Assembly: GCF_010729665.1 (NCBI RefSeq)
Contig: NZ_AP022610.1
Coordinates: 3,782,001 to 3,846,000 of the forward strand
Direction: 5' to 3'
Source: Mycolicibacterium madagascariense
GTDB lineage: Bacteria > Actinomycetota > Actinomycetes > Mycobacteriales > Mycobacteriaceae
Length of the DNA: 64,000 nucleotides
Shown one piece after another: positions 25,817-36,189 of the stretch. The notes under the pieces were generated by a model. It saw only the letters and a list, made by a program, of their open reading frames with translations. It was not told the origin of the DNA and searched no databases. Numbering within the stretch: the first letter of the stretch is position 1; each line of letters opens with the position of its first letter. The position numbers and the translations under genes are program-made.

Positions 25817-26646
25817 GTGCTGGTGGCCAGCGGCGTGAAGAGTTCGATGCACACCGCCGCCGCGCAGAACGCGACCAGCACCGCAAAGGCCACGGCGTCA
25901 GCCCATTTCGGCCCGGACGGCAGTGCCGAGATCTGACCGGGACCGCCGCGCGCGGTGATCGCGTCGCCCATCTCGTCGGCCCGGCGCAAGGTGACCGTCA
26001 GCGCCGCGGTCAACAGGTCGATGAGCTCCCTGGACATCCGGTGCCTGCGTTCGCGCGCGGTCGTGGCGGCTTCGCGCGGACGCAGCTTGCGGGCGGCGAC
26101 GAGCACGCGGAATTCGTCGATCAGCATCGGAAATGCGCGCAGCGCCAGCGCCAGCGTCACGGCCCAGTCGTCGACCGGCAGTCGCAGCCAGCGCAGTGGC
26201 GTGCCCAATTTGGCGATGGCGGGCGCGATCTCGGCCACGTTGGTCGTCCACGACACCAGCCCGCCGAGTCCGAGCAACACGATCGACAGGATGGTGATCT
26301 GGACGAACTTCAGCAGTCCGCCGAGACCGAAGTCCACCGACGCGATCACGAGGTGGGGACTGCCCCCGGCGAAGGAGGCCGTCAGTCCACCGAAGAACAG
26401 CAGCACCCACAGCCAGCGCGGCACCGAGGGCAGCACGCCCCACGAGATGCCGGCGATGCGCGCGGTCACCAGGACCAGCACGCCCACCATGATGATCGGC
26501 ATCCAGCCCGGGTACAGGGTGAGCAGGACGCCGATGGCCGCGACGACGATGAGCTTCGTACCGGCCCACAGATCGTGAATTGCGCTGCGCCCGGGCACCG
26601 GTCGCAGCAGCACGACCGACCGGGTCGGGCGGTTCGACGGGCTCAT
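25813..26646 (-). CDS. ECF transporter transmembrane subunit (EcfT-like)
   Basis: A 277-residue membrane protein with several helices ([55 protein letters not shown]) and the cytosolic region [20 protein letters not shown], then LRPRE, characteristic of EcfT/CbiQ coupling proteins. Its ATG overlaps the stop of the large ATPase gene (ATGA). Together they form an energy-coupling-factor importer corresponding to Rv2325c/Rv2326c. The transported vitamin or metal is not evident. Confidence 0.85.
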   Translation of the reverse strand: MSPSNRPTRSVVLLRPVPGRSAIHDLWAGTKLIVVAAIGVLLTLYPGWMPIIMVGVLVLVTARIAGISWGVLPSVPRWLWVLLFFGGLTASFAGGSPHLVIASVDFGLGGLLKFVQITILSIVLLGLGGLVSWTTNVAEIAPAIAKLGTPLRWLRLPVDDWAVTLALALRAFPMLIDEFRVLVAARKLRPREAATTARERRHRMSRELIDLLTAALTVTLRRADEMGDAITARGGPGQISALPSGPKWADAVAFAVLVAFCAAAVCIELFTPLATST

Positions 26647-28712
26647 CCCACGCCCTCCGCGGCCGTGGGGGCCGGCATGACGGCGCCGTCGCGCAGATGC
26701 AGTGTGCGCGGGCACAATTCCTCCAGGCCCGAGAAGTCGTGCGAGATGACGACGACCGTCAGCCCGGCGTCTCGACGCAGGGCCGCGAGCAGGCCGAGCA
26801 GGCCGCGCTGGCTGGCGGCGTCCAGACCCGCCAGCGGCTCGTCGAGGATCAACACCCGCGGCTTGCGCGCGAGCAGTCCGGCCAGCACCACCCGGCGCAT
26901 CTGCCCGCCGCTGAGCTGGTCGATGCGCCGTAGCCCGATCGCGGGGTCCAGGCCCACCATCGCCAGCGCCGCGACGATCTGCCCGTGGTCGAAGTAGTCG
27001 AGGCCCGCCGCCGCGGCGATCTCCATGTCCACGCGGCTGCGCATCAGCTGCAGCCGTGCCGCCTGGAACGAAATGGCAACGGCGCCAACCTGATCCGTCA
27101 CGGGTGCGCCGTCGAGCAGGCACTCTCCCGTGGTCGGCGTCAGCAGTCCGGCCATGATCCACGCCAGCGTGGACTTGCCGGACCCGTTGGTCCCGTGGAT
27201 CAGGACGCCGTCGCCCTCGTTGACGACGAGGTCGACGTCGCGCAGCGCGGTCGACGCCCACGGGCTCCCCACACCGTATTCGTGTCCGACGCCCTTGAGT
27301 TCGAGCAGCGGCGAGCCAGCACGCGGGGCCAGCGGGGTGGTGGCGGCCGGCGCGGGCGCGGTGCTGACCATCTCGACGTTGTCCGCGGAGCCGCCACCCA
27401 CCAGGTCGATGACGCGGTCGGCCGACGACGCCTCGTCGGTGAAGTGCGTGATGTGCACCAACGACATTCGACGATTGGCCGACAGTTCCGACAGCACGGA
27501 GATGAGCGCCTCGCGGCCCTGCTGGTCGACCATGCTGGTGACCTCGTCGGCGATCAGCAGCGACGGCTCGCGCGCCAGCGCCGCCGCGACGGCGAGCCGC
27601 TGGAGTTCCCCACCCGAGAGGCCACCGGTGTCACGCTCGGCCAGTCCGTCGAGGCCGACCTCGGCGAGCAAGCGGTCGACGTCGACCCCGGCCCCCGGTG
27701 GCAGCCCGAACACGACGTCGTCGGCCACGCGCGTCCCGAGCACCTGACTTTCCGGGTGCTGCATGACCACGGCGGTGCCGCCGGTGGCGCCGAGGCCGAC
27801 CGCGCCGGGCCGCTCGACGGTGCCCGCGGTGGGCGGGCGGCCCGACAGCAGGAGCATCAGCGTCGTCTTGCCCGATCCGTTGGGTCCGGTGATGGCGACG
27901 TGCTCGCCCGCACCGATCGCCAGCGACACCGGACCGAGGGCGTCGCGCTGCGCGCCGTCGTAGCGGAAGCGGACGTCGGCGAATCGAACCGGTACCGGCG
28001 CCACGGGCTCGGTGGGGTCGACGTAGTCGAGTTTGTGGACGTCGGGGACGCCGGCGAGCCGGGTCAGCACGCGCGAGAGCGCCCACCAGCCGACGAGTGC
28101 GACGGAGGTGATGCTGAGGATGCTTGCCCCGAAGATCAGCACCGGCCAGTAGGACAGCACGTGCGGGAAGTCGGTCCGCAGGTGTCTGGCCACCGACGCC
28201 AGGGAGGAGAACGCCTCCATGCGGGAGAGGTAGTCGGCGACGGCCGCGAGTCCGTTCACGTTCGCGGTCGTCGACGCGAAGATCAGCTCGCGGATCCGGT
28301 GGAACAGCAGCAGGAAGCCGATGCCCAGCACGCCGAAGACCGCGCCGGCGAGCACCGAGGTGATCAGGATCGTCGCGGTGCCGCGCCCCCGGCGCTTGAC
28401 GATGCCCATCAGGCCGCCGATGTACGCGCCGTTGACCACGGTCATGAGGCCACCGAACCCTGCGATCAGGAAGGCGATGGTGCCGCCGGCCACCGTGGCG
28501 GCGACAAGGACCCGCAGCCGGTGCCGGTAGGCGAGCAGGCCCATGGGCACCGTGCCCAATGCCGACAATCCCGCCGCGAACGGCACGACCACGGCGATGA
28601 TCGCGGTGGCCGCACCGAGGGCCGCCATGACGGCGGCGTGCGCCAACTCGTCGGGCTTCATGGAGCCGGCCCGCCGGGGTACGCCGCCGTACTCGCTGCC
28701 GGTCTGCGCCAT
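26643..28712 (-). CDS. ECF transporter fusion: membrane domain plus two ABC ATPases
   Basis: A 689-residue fusion. Residues 1 to about 225 form a multi-helix membrane domain resembling an S-component, including [20 protein letters not shown] and [20 protein letters not shown]. Two ATPase domains follow. The first has [13 protein letters not shown] (Walker A), [12 protein letters not shown] (signature) and LLIADEVTS (Walker B). The second has [25 protein letters not shown] and [12 protein letters not shown]. Both sites look competent. The ATG at 28712 starts [10 protein letters not shown]; an upstream ATG at 28769 is less likely. A MarR gene diverges upstream with an operator-like palindrome between them. 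Confidence 0.88.
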   Translation of the reverse strand: MAQTGSEYGGVPRRAGSMKPDELAHAAVMAALGAATAIIAVVVPFAAGLSALGTVPMGLLAYRHRLRVLVAATVAGGTIAFLIAGFGGLMTVVNGAYIGGLMGIVKRRGRGTATILITSVLAGAVFGVLGIGFLLLFHRIRELIFASTTANVNGLAAVADYLSRMEAFSSLASVARHLRTDFPHVLSYWPVLIFGASILSITSVALVGWWALSRVLTRLAGVPDVHKLDYVDPTEPVAPVPVRFADVRFRYDGAQRDALGPVSLAIGAGEHVAITGPNGSGKTTLMLLLSGRPPTAGTVERPGAVGLGATGGTAVVMQHPESQVLGTRVADDVVFGLPPGAGVDVDRLLAEVGLDGLAERDTGGLSGGELQRLAVAAALAREPSLLIADEVTSMVDQQGREALISVLSELSANRRMSLVHITHFTDEASSADRVIDLVGGGSADNVEMVSTAPAPAATTPLAPRAGSPLLELKGVGHEYGVGSPWASTALRDVDLVVNEGDGVLIHGTNGSGKSTLAWIMAGLLTPTTGECLLDGAPVTDQVGAVAISFQAARLQLMRSRVDMEIAAAAGLDYFDHGQIVAALAMVGLDPAIGLRRIDQLSGGQMRRVVLAGLLARKPRVLILDEPLAGLDAASQRGLLGLLAALRRDAGLTVVVISHDFSGLEELCPRTLHLRDGAVMPAPTAAEGVG

Positions 28713-28790
28713 TTCACGATTCTGCCAGCAAGCGTTCGACGGGTTTACCAGCACACCGTGGCGGCGCACCGCGGCGAGGCTGAGGTCGCC

Positions 28791-28809
28791 TATATAGGAC
28801 TTCTATGTA
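28791..28809. promoter_or_regulatory. Putative MarR operator
   Basis: TATATAG, five bases, CTATGTA: an inverted repeat with six of seven matching pairs, in the interval between the divergent ECF ATPase (start 28712) and MarR (start 28821) genes. CCTATATAGG at 28789-28798 is also a perfect palindrome overlapping its left half. The position fits control of both genes by the MarR protein. Confidence 0.5.
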
Positions 28810-28820
28810 AACATGGTGAG

Positions 28821-29270
28821 ATGTCTCCCGCATCCACCACCGACACGGGACTCGCCGCCGATCTGCTGTCCGCGGTCGCCCGACTGAACCGGCTCGCCAC
28901 GCAGCGCGTGAAGCTCGAGCTGCCCTACGCGCAAGCGCGGCTGCTGTCCACGATCGAGGACCAGGACGCGGCGCGGATCTCCGATCTGGCCGCCATGGAC
29001 CATTGCTCCCAGCCGACCATGACGACCCAGGTCCGTCGGCTCGAGGACAGCGGCCTGGTGTCGAGGATCACCGACCCGGCCGACGCCAGGGCGGTGCTCA
29101 TCAGCATCACCGACCGCGGCCGGGAAGTCCTGACCCGCGTCCGCGCCGACCGCGGCGCCATCATCGACCCCTACCTGGAGCGGTTGCAGGGCGACGACCG
29201 CGACGCCCTCGTCGACGCCGTGCGGGTCATGCGCAAGATCCTCGACGACGCGGCGACCGCGGACCGCTGA
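28821..29270 (+). CDS. MarR-family transcriptional regulator
   Basis: A 149-residue winged-helix regulator. LPYAQARLLSTIEDQDAARI leads into SDLAAMDHCSQPTMTTQVRR, the recognition helix, and the wing is ISRITDPADARAVLISITDRG, a standard MarR signature with the conserved D-x-R. The ATG at 28821 is the first in frame after the palindrome. Gene order (ATPase fusion, then divergent MarR) matches Rv2326c/Rv2327. It probably represses itself and the ECF operon; the ligand is unknown. Confidence 0.87.
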   Translation: MSPASTTDTGLAADLLSAVARLNRLATQRVKLELPYAQARLLSTIEDQDAARISDLAAMDHCSQPTMTTQVRRLEDSGLVSRITDPADARAVLISITDRGREVLTRVRADRGAIIDPYLERLQGDDRDALVDAVRVMRKILDDAATADR

Positions 29271-29277
29271 GGCCGGA

Positions 29278-30009
29278 CTACCCGACCGACGTGCCGATGA
29301 GCATGCCCACGACATAGGTCGCGCCGATCGCGACGGCACCAAAGATCAACTGCCGCAACGAACCACGCCAGACCGCCTTGCGCGTGAAGTACGCCGCCAC
29401 CCCGCCGGCGACCAACAGCCCGACGCCGCCGCACGCCAGCCCGAGCCACAGGCTGGCGAAGCCGAGCAGGTAGGGCAGCAGCGGGACGACGGCCCCGACC
29501 GCGAACATCACGAACGACGAGGCCGCCGCGATCCAGGGCGAGGGCTTGTCGCTGGGATCGACCCCCAGCTCCTGTACCAGGTGGAAGTTCAGCGCCCTGG
29601 TCTCGTCGCGGTGGATCTCGTCGGTGGCCACGGTCGCCGTGTCCTTCGTCATGCCCATCGCCTGCAACATGCCGATGAGCTCGGCCCGCTCGGCCTGCGG
29701 ATGCTTGGCGAACGCCCGCCGCTCCACCCGCACCTCGGACTCGATCTGCTCGTTGGCCGTCGTCACCGAGGTGTACTCCCCCAACGCCATCGAGAACGCG
29801 CCGGCGAGCACCCCGGCGACACCGGAGACGACGACGGTGTGCGCGCTGCCGCTCGCCGCGACACCGGCAATGAGGGCGGTGTTGCTCACCAACCCGTCCA
29901 TCGCGCCGAACGTCGCGGCGCGCAGCCACCCGCCCGTCACGTCGGCGTGCCGGTGGTCGATCTCGTGGGGCAGTCCCCCAGGGTTGCGGGCACTGTCGGG
30001 ATCGCTCAT
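29278..30009 (-). CDS. VIT1/CCC1-family membrane protein
   Basis: A 243-residue membrane protein of the vacuolar iron/manganese transporter type. The first helix contains the signature RAATFGAMDGLVSNTALIAGV, and the second ends AGAFSMALGEYTSVTTANEQ. A charged cytosolic helical region follows (ESEVRVERRAF, ATDEIHRDETRALNFHLVQEL), then three C-terminal helices. The family exports or sequesters Fe2+ or Mn2+ in exchange for protons. It converges with the MarR gene, 7 bp apart, and diverges from the acyl-CoA dehydrogenase gene. Confidence 0.85.
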   Translation of the reverse strand: MSDPDSARNPGGLPHEIDHRHADVTGGWLRAATFGAMDGLVSNTALIAGVAASGSAHTVVVSGVAGVLAGAFSMALGEYTSVTTANEQIESEVRVERRAFAKHPQAERAELIGMLQAMGMTKDTATVATDEIHRDETRALNFHLVQELGVDPSDKPSPWIAAASSFVMFAVGAVVPLLPYLLGFASLWLGLACGGVGLLVAGGVAAYFTRKAVWRGSLRQLIFGAVAIGATYVVGMLIGTSVG

Positions 30010-30110
30010 GGCGACGATCTAACCCCCGCCCCGCCGCGCCGGTCGACCCGGGATTGCCTGGTTTGCCACATCACGGTTTCCGGACGACTTTCTGGGGATA
30101 CCGTGGGCCT

Positions 30111-32057
30111 ATGACCACCACCGCGGATCACCTTCGCAACGCCCTGGACGGCCGTTGGCGCGACATGAAGAACCGGATGCGAGAAGAGCTCTCCTCGGAG
30201 ATCTTCAAACCGCATTACACCCCCAACACCGTGATCGCCCGCACCAAGGTCAACGAGCAGATGCGGATCATGGCGGCCAACGGAGCGGCCGAGGACGGCT
30301 TCAAGAAGGAGCACGGCGGCAACGGCGACGTCGGTGCGGCGGTTACGCAGATCGAGATGCTCGCGATGTCGGATCTCTCGCTGATGGTGAAGGCAGGCGT
30401 GCAGTGGGGCCTGTTCGGCGGCGCCATCGAGAACCTCGGCACCGAGCGTCACCACCAGGCCTACGTCAAGAAGCTGATCGACCTCGAGCTGCTCGGCTGC
30501 TTCGCGATGACCGAGACCGGCCACGGCAGCGACGTGCAGGCCCTGGAGACCACCGCGACGTACGACCCGCAGACCCAGGAGTTCGTCATCGACTCCCCGA
30601 CGCCGTCCGCGCGCAAGGACTACATCGGCGGCGCGGCGAACACGGCCCGCGTTGCGGCGGTGTTCGCACAGCTGATCACCGGCGGTGAGGGCCACGGCGT
30701 GCACTGCTTCGTCGTGCCGATCCGTGACGACGAGGGCAACGACCTGCCCGGCGTCACGACGTCGGACTGTCAGTACAAGGGTGGGCTGCCCGGCGTCGAC
30801 AACGGCCGCATCCAGTTCGACCAGGTGCGCATACCCCGCGAGAACCTGCTGAACAAGTACGCCGACGTCGCCGAGGACGGCACGTACTCCTCACCGATCG
30901 AGAACCCGGGCCGCCGGTTCTTCACGATGCTCGGCACCCTGATCCGCGGGCGGGTCACCGTCGGCGGCAGCGCCGGCGCCGCAGCGCGTGTCGCACTCGA
31001 CATCGCCACGCGATATGCCTTGGAGCGCAGGCAATTCGAGGCACCGGGCGCCGACGAGGAGGTGCTGATCATGGACTACCTTGTGCATCAGCGCCGGCTG
31101 TTCCCCTTGATCGCCAAGTCCTACGCGCTGCAGTTCGCCCAGAACGAGCTCGTCGCCAAGTGCCACGAGCTGCAGACCTCCGACGATCCGGACGCCGAGG
31201 AGCAGCGCGAGCTCGAATCCCGCGCCGCGGGCCTCAAGGCCGCCAACACCTGGCACGCCACCCGCGCCATCCAGGAGGCGCGCGAAGCCTGCGGCGGCGC
31301 AGGCTATCTCGCGGAGAACCGGCTCATCGCGCTGAAGGCCGACACCGACGTCTTCACCACCTTCGAGGGCGACAACCACGTGCTGACGCAATTGGTGGCC
31401 AAGGAACTGCTGACCGCCTACGCCGACGACGTGAAGAGCATGAGCCCCGCCCAGTGGGTGCGCTTCGCGGCCAACTTCGCCGGTGAGCGGGTGCTGAAGC
31501 GGACCGCGGCGCAGACCATCATGCAGACCATCGTCGACGCGCGGGAGGACAACGAGGAGGAGGGCTCGCTCTTCAACCGCGGCACCCAGGTCAAGATGTT
31601 CGAGGACCGCGAGGAGTACATGATCGCCTCCGTCGCGCGCCGGCTGCAGGGCAAGTCCAAGGAGATGTCACCGTTCGACGCCTTCAACGCCGTACAGGAC
31701 CACGTCCTGCACGCCGCCACGGCCCACATCGACCGCATCATCCTCGAGGCGTTCGTCGCCGGCATCGAGAACTGTGAGGACCAGGAGGCCCGCGACATCC
31801 TCGCGATGGTGTGCGACCTCTACGCGCTGTCGGTCATCGAGGCCGACAAGGCGTGGTTCGTCGAGCATCGCTTCCTGTCGGTCGAACGCTCCAAGGCCGT
31901 CACCCGGGGTATCAACGACCGCTGCCGCAAGCTGCGGCCGCACGCCGAACTGCTGGTGGCCGGTTTCGGGATCCCGGAGCAGCTGCGCTACGCGGAGATG
32001 CTGCACCCCGAGCACATTCCCGACGCCGACGCGCATCAGGAGCAGAACGCCGAGTAG
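30111..32057 (+). CDS. Acyl-CoA dehydrogenase/oxidase-type flavoprotein
   Basis: A 648-residue FAD enzyme, longer than the usual 380-400 residues of acyl-CoA dehydrogenases and close to acyl-CoA oxidases. FAD-binding motifs include CFAMTETGHGSDVQALETTA. RGRVTVGGSAGAAARVALDI and the catalytic-Glu region DVFTTFEGDNHVLTQLVAKE match the oxidase-like subgroup. A C-terminal domain of about 200 residues, rich in charged helices, follows. It would introduce the alpha,beta double bond in fatty acyl-CoA. The ATG at 30111 was chosen as the first residue before TADHLRNALDGRW. It stands alone before the tRNA-Asn gene. Confidence 0.85.
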   Translation: MTTTADHLRNALDGRWRDMKNRMREELSSEIFKPHYTPNTVIARTKVNEQMRIMAANGAAEDGFKKEHGGNGDVGAAVTQIEMLAMSDLSLMVKAGVQWGLFGGAIENLGTERHHQAYVKKLIDLELLGCFAMTETGHGSDVQALETTATYDPQTQEFVIDSPTPSARKDYIGGAANTARVAAVFAQLITGGEGHGVHCFVVPIRDDEGNDLPGVTTSDCQYKGGLPGVDNGRIQFDQVRIPRENLLNKYADVAEDGTYSSPIENPGRRFFTMLGTLIRGRVTVGGSAGAAARVALDIATRYALERRQFEAPGADEEVLIMDYLVHQRRLFPLIAKSYALQFAQNELVAKCHELQTSDDPDAEEQRELESRAAGLKAANTWHATRAIQEAREACGGAGYLAENRLIALKADTDVFTTFEGDNHVLTQLVAKELLTAYADDVKSMSPAQWVRFAANFAGERVLKRTAAQTIMQTIVDAREDNEEEGSLFNRGTQVKMFEDREEYMIASVARRLQGKSKEMSPFDAFNAVQDHVLHAATAHIDRIILEAFVAGIENCEDQEARDILAMVCDLYALSVIEADKAWFVEHRFLSVERSKAVTRGINDRCRKLRPHAELLVAGFGIPEQLRYAEMLHPEHIPDADAHQEQNAE

Positions 32058-32072
32058 CGGACAGTGGGTGCG

Positions 32073-32148
32073 TGGCTCCCCCGCGTGGACTCGAACCACG
32101 AACCTGCCGATTAACAGTCGGCTGCTCTGCCAATTGAGCTACAGGGGA
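32073..32148 (-). tRNA. tRNA-Asn (GUU)
   Basis: On the minus strand, acceptor TCCCCTG pairs with CGGGGGA, followed by G73 and an encoded CCA. The D-arm is GCTCAATTGGCAGAGC, the anticodon loop CTGTTAA (anticodon GTT), and the T-arm CGTGGTTCGAGTCCACG. All stems pair well. Confidence 0.95.
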
Positions 32149-32315
32149 ATGCTCGTCGGCCTCCGGGCATCCCCGCGGACCGAGCGTTGACTCTAGCGCA
32201 TGCCGGGCCGAGGCCGGGAATTGGGCTGGGCGCCAGCCGCGCCCGCCTCGGCCGTCACGTCGGGAGTCCACGAGGCAGGATGGACACGACCGCACCGAGA
32301 GTTGGAAGGGGTCCC

Positions 32316-32558
32316 GTGATTCGAGTCGCCGCCGTGATGGCCGTGGGTTACGTATTGGGCGCAAAGGCGGGCAGGCGTCGCTACGAGCAGATCGCCAGCA
32401 CGTACCGGGCCGTCACGGGGAGTCCGGCCACGAAGGCGGTCCTGGACGCGGGACGACGACGCATCGCCGACCGGGTGTCACCCGACCCGGCGATGGTCAC
32501 GTTGACGCCGATCGATGCGCAGACCTCGGTGCTGCACCCCGAGGCGGGCCGCCGCTAG
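32316..32558 (+). CDS. Small conserved YtxH-like protein
   Basis: An 80-residue protein with a short hydrophobic N-terminus (IRVAAVMAVGYVLGAKAGRR) followed by RYEQI and a basic helix. This is the GxxxGxxAGRxRYEQI pattern of small actinobacterial YtxH-like or phasin-like proteins. A GTG at 32316 preceded by GGAAGGGG is the best start; an ATG at 32280 in the same frame would add 12 residues. Function unknown. Its stop overlaps the convergent gene's stop by 4 bp. Confidence 0.6.
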   Translation: MIRVAAVMAVGYVLGAKAGRRRYEQIASTYRAVTGSPATKAVLDAGRRRIADRVSPDPAMVTLTPIDAQTSVLHPEAGRR

Positions 32559-32872
32559 CTGGTGCCGACGCCGTCGGTGTAGGTGTGGCCGGGAAGCAGC
32601 GGGCCGGAGACCAGGCCGCCGCCGTTGTAGGTGCCCACGCCGGTACCGGGGTTGGGACCGAAGACGCCCCACGGTGTGCCCACGGACTGGGGATTGCCGT
32701 TCGAGTACCCGAGGCACTGGCCGTCGTCCTTGTTGCCGTACCAGGCCAGGCACTGTCCCTGCGCGGTGTTCGCAGCAGGCGCCGGCTGGGTGAGGGCCAT
32801 GGTCAGCGGGGCCGCCACGGCGGCGAGCGCCAGGGCTCCGGCGGTGGCGATGCGGCGGGCGTTGATGGTCAT
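32555..32872 (-). CDS. Small secreted protein (DUF7155-like)
   Basis: A 105-residue exported protein. The signal peptide is TINARRIATAGALALAAVAA followed by PLTMALTQPAPAANT. The mature part carries two cysteines in QCLAWYGNKDDGQCLGYSNG and is otherwise Gly/Asn/Pro-rich, ending with GPLLPGHTYTDGVGTS. This pattern matches small mycobacterial secreted proteins of unknown function. The ATG at 32872 begins the signal peptide. Confidence 0.65.
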   Translation of the reverse strand: MTINARRIATAGALALAAVAAPLTMALTQPAPAANTAQGQCLAWYGNKDDGQCLGYSNGNPQSVGTPWGVFGPNPGTGVGTYNGGGLVSGPLLPGHTYTDGVGTS

Positions 32873-32927
32873 GAACTGGGCCTTCCCATGGGGTGACAGC
32901 GCACTCACCATAGCGCGATGCGGTGAC

Positions 32928-34862
32928 TCACGCAGTAACGTCGTCGCCGCTGGCCCGCTCCAACAGGCTGCGACGGTAGGTCTCCATCGCGACGAGATCG
33001 CCGAACAGGGCGTTGTACTCCTCGTCGTTGTCGACCGGGGACATGCGCTGCAGTTTCGACTTCATCTCGGCGATCTGCCTGCCGACCCACACTTCCTGCA
33101 GTCTGGCCAGCACGCCACCGATGTAGCGGGCCAGCCGCTCGTCGTCCTCGACGCGGAACGCCTCCACGCCGAGTTCGTTGACGAGGTTGGCCGCCTCCGG
33201 TGACGCCGTGTGCTCGCGCACCGCGTCGATCCACTGCCCGCCGGTGCCGCCGGCCGACATCCCGCCGGCGGCCGTGATCGCGGTGCGCACCGCGGCGTAG
33301 GCGGGATGGGTGAAGCTCTCGACCGTCAGCGTGTCGAAGACCGGGCCGGCGAGCGCCGGGTATTGCAGTGCGGCCTTGAGCGCCTCGCGCTGCGGCCACA
33401 GTGTCGGGTCGCGCGGGTCGGGCCGGGTCACCGACGGCGCGGCCGGAGTCTGCCGCCCGCCGCGTGGGCCGTCGCGCCGCGCGGTGCCGCCGCCCGCCTT
33501 CGCCGTCTCGCGGACCCGACCGATGACCTGCGCGACGTCGTCCCACCCGACCCAGCCGGCGAGCTGGCGGGCGTACTCGTCGCGCAGCGTCGGATCCTTG
33601 ATCCGCGCCGCCATCGGAACGCAGCGGCGCAGCGCGGAGACCCGACCCTCGGCGCTGTCGAGGTCGTGCTCGGCCAGGGCGGTGCGAATCACGAACTCGA
33701 ACAACGGGGTTCGTCGCGCGACGAGGTCCCGCAGGGCGGCGTCGCCGGCCTTGAGCCGCAGATCGCACGGATCCATCCCGTCCTCGGCGACCGCCACGAA
33801 GGACTGTCCCGACAGGTTCTGCTCACCCTCGAAGGCCTTGACCGCCGCGGCTCGGCCTGCCGCGTCGCCGTCGAAGACGTAGATGAGCTCGCCGCGAAAG
33901 AAGTTGTCGTCCATCATGAGTCGGCGCAGCATGCCGAGGTGTTCCTCGCCGAACGCCGTCCCGCAGGAGGCGACCGCCGTCGTCACCCCCGCCAGGTGCA
34001 TGGCCATCACGTCGGTGTAGCCCTCGACGACGACGGCCTGATGGCCCCTGGCGATGTCGCGCTTGGCCAGGTCGAGCCCGAATAGCACGTTGGACTTCTT
34101 GTAGAGCACCGTCTCCGGGGTGTTCAGGTACTTCGCGGTCATCGTGTCGTCGTCGAAGATCCGACGTGCCCCGAATCCGATGACCTCGTTGCTGCTGGCC
34201 CGGATCGGCCACAGCAGACGGCGATGGAACCGGTCGCGCGGCCCGCGGCGGCCCTCCATCGACAGTCCCGCGGCCTCCAGCTCCTTGAACTCGAAGCCCT
34301 TGCGCAGCAGGTGTTTCGTCAAGGTGTCCCAGCCCGACGGGGCGAAGCCGCAGCCGAAGCGCGCGGCCGCCTCGGCATCGAAGTTGCGCTCCATCAGGTA
34401 CTGCCGGGCGGGCGCGGCCTCCGCCGACTGCAACGCCTCGGCGTAGAACTCCTGCGCCGCGGCGTTGGCGGCGATCAGCCTGCTGCGGCTGCCGCGGTCG
34501 CGCTGCACGTTGGTGGCCGAGGCGCCGGTGTAGGTGACGGTGTAGCCGATGCGGTCGGCGAGCATCTCCACCGACTCGACGAAGCTGACGTGCTCGATCT
34601 TCTGCAGGAAGGCGTAGACGTCGCCCCCCTCGCCGCAGCCGAAGCAGTGGAAGTGACCGTGGTTGGGCCGGACGTGGAACGACGGGGACTTCTCGTCGTG
34701 GAACGGGCAGAGGCCCTTCAGCGAGTCGGCCCCGGCCCGGCGCAGCTGCACGTAGTCGCCGACGACGTCCTCGATGCGGGTGCTCTCCCGGATGGCGGCG
34801 ATGTCGCGGTCGGGAATGCGACCACCCCGGGTCCCATCGCTCCTGCCCGCCACTGCCGCCAC
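32928..34862 (-). CDS. dnaG: DNA primase DnaG
   Basis: A 644-residue primase that makes RNA primers at the replication fork. The N-terminal CHC2 zinc finger is CPFHDEKSPSFHV followed by HFHCFGCGEGGDV. The TOPRIM domain has VVEGYTDVMAMH (catalytic Glu) and YVFDGDAAGRAAA (DGD). The C-terminal helicase-binding domain starts after a Pro/Arg-rich linker at about residue 460. A GTG at 34862 is the start, 9 bp after the end of dgt, so the two form an operon. Gene order equals Rv2343c/Rv2344c. Confidence 0.96.
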   Translation of the reverse strand: MAAVAGRSDGTRGGRIPDRDIAAIRESTRIEDVVGDYVQLRRAGADSLKGLCPFHDEKSPSFHVRPNHGHFHCFGCGEGGDVYAFLQKIEHVSFVESVEMLADRIGYTVTYTGASATNVQRDRGSRSRLIAANAAAQEFYAEALQSAEAAPARQYLMERNFDAEAAARFGCGFAPSGWDTLTKHLLRKGFEFKELEAAGLSMEGRRGPRDRFHRRLLWPIRASSNEVIGFGARRIFDDDTMTAKYLNTPETVLYKKSNVLFGLDLAKRDIARGHQAVVVEGYTDVMAMHLAGVTTAVASCGTAFGEEHLGMLRRLMMDDNFFRGELIYVFDGDAAGRAAAVKAFEGEQNLSGQSFVAVAEDGMDPCDLRLKAGDAALRDLVARRTPLFEFVIRTALAEHDLDSAEGRVSALRRCVPMAARIKDPTLRDEYARQLAGWVGWDDVAQVIGRVRETAKAGGGTARRDGPRGGRQTPAAPSVTRPDPRDPTLWPQREALKAALQYPALAGPVFDTLTVESFTHPAYAAVRTAITAAGGMSAGGTGGQWIDAVREHTASPEAANLVNELGVEAFRVEDDERLARYIGGVLARLQEVWVGRQIAEMKSKLQRMSPVDNDEEYNALFGDLVAMETYRRSLLERASGDDVTA

Positions 34863-34871
34863 CGGGACAGT

Positions 34872-36131
34872 CTATGCACGCAGCAGACGCTCCAGCCGAC
34901 CCTCGGTGAAGGACGCGATCTGGTCGAGGACGACCCGCAGGCGCGCCCCGTCGTCGGCCGCGGTGTTGAATTCGGGCACGAAGATGGGATCCAGCGTCGC
35001 GGGCGCCCCGGCGAGCAGGAATTCCGCCACCCGGTGGATGCGGATGCGCTGCTGGGCCTGCAGTTCCAGGTGTGGCGGGTCGGACATGATGAATTGCAGC
35101 GCCAGGATCTTCAGCAGCACCACCTCGGCGCGGACCGTCGCCGGCACCGACAGGTCGGCCCGGTAGCGGACCAGCGGGCCCGGGCCCGCGGCCTCCCTGG
35201 TGGCCGCGATCGCCGCGGACGCGAACCGTCCGACGAACTCACTGGTCAACGTCTTCAACGCCACCGACGCCGCCAGGGTCCCGTCGTACTTGCCGACGGC
35301 CGCCACCACCGGCAGCGCCGACAGTCGCTGCGCCGCGGCGACCAGGTCGTCGGCGGCGAGCCCGCCGCCCATCCCGCTGGCCGCGCCGAGCCTGCCGAGT
35401 TCGTCGACCGCATCGTCGTCGGCGAGCACCCGCAGGTCGATGCGTCCGGACACGACGCCGTCCTCGACGTCGTGCACCGAGTAGGCCACGTCGTCGGCCC
35501 AGTCCATCACCTGGGCCTCCAGGCACGGCGTGGCGTCCGGAGCGCCCTCGCGCACCCAGGCCGCCGCGGCCGCGTCGTCGGCGTAGAAGCCGAACTTGCC
35601 GCCCTCGCCGCTCCCGCGAAACCACGGATACTTGGTCACCGCGTCGAGCGCCGCGCGCGTCAGGTTCAAACCAGCGCTAAGCCCTTGGGCGTCAAGGACT
35701 TTGGGCTCCATCCTGGTCAGGATGCGGAAGTTCTGGGCATTGCCCTCGAAGCCGCCGCAGTCGGCGGCCAACTCGTCGAGCGCACGTTCCCCGTTGTGGC
35801 CGTACGGCGGATGGCCGATGTCGTGCGCGAGTCCGGCCAGGTCGACGAGGTCGGCGTCACAACCCAATCCGATCGCCATCCCGCGACCGATCTGCGCGAC
35901 CTCCAGCGAGTGCGTCAACCGGGTGCGCGGCGTCTCGCTCTGATGGGGCCCCACCACCTGGGTCTTGTCGGCCAACCGGCGCAGGGCCGCGCTGTGCAGG
36001 ACGCGGGCGCGGTCGCGCGCGAAGTCGGTGCGGTGCTCGGTGCCCGTTCCCGGCAGCGCGGCACGCTTGGGCGCTTCGACCACCATGCGTCGTCGGTCGA
36101 AGTCCGAGTAGAGATCCGTTGAGTGCGCCAC
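34872..36131 (-). CDS. dgt: dGTP triphosphohydrolase-like protein
   Basis: A 419-residue HD-domain enzyme that cleaves dGTP to deoxyguanosine and triphosphate. Metal-binding motifs are [29 protein letters not shown] (the HD pair) and later [22 protein letters not shown] at 36131 starts the protein and gives the standard length. It precedes dnaG by 9 bp on the same strand, linking nucleotide-pool control to replication priming. Confidence 0.93.
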   Translation of the reverse strand: MAHSTDLYSDFDRRRMVVEAPKRAALPGTGTEHRTDFARDRARVLHSAALRRLADKTQVVGPHQSETPRTRLTHSLEVAQIGRGMAIGLGCDADLVDLAGLAHDIGHPPYGHNGERALDELAADCGGFEGNAQNFRILTRMEPKVLDAQGLSAGLNLTRAALDAVTKYPWFRGSGEGGKFGFYADDAAAAAWVREGAPDATPCLEAQVMDWADDVAYSVHDVEDGVVSGRIDLRVLADDDAVDELGRLGAASGMGGGLAADDLVAAAQRLSALPVVAAVGKYDGTLAASVALKTLTSEFVGRFASAAIAATREAAGPGPLVRYRADLSVPATVRAEVVLLKILALQFIMSDPPHLELQAQQRIRIHRVAEFLLAGAPATLDPIFVPEFNTAADDGARLRVVLDQIASFTEGRLERLLRA

Positions 36132-36189
36132 CGACGCACAGTCTGCCAGGACGGGCCGCCCCCACCCGCCAGCGCACTACATTGGCGGC

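Noticed and set aside
34224..36122. 632-residue plus-strand frame opposite dgt and dnaG
   Set aside because: Both minus-strand genes have unmistakable catalytic motifs; this is an antisense shadow.
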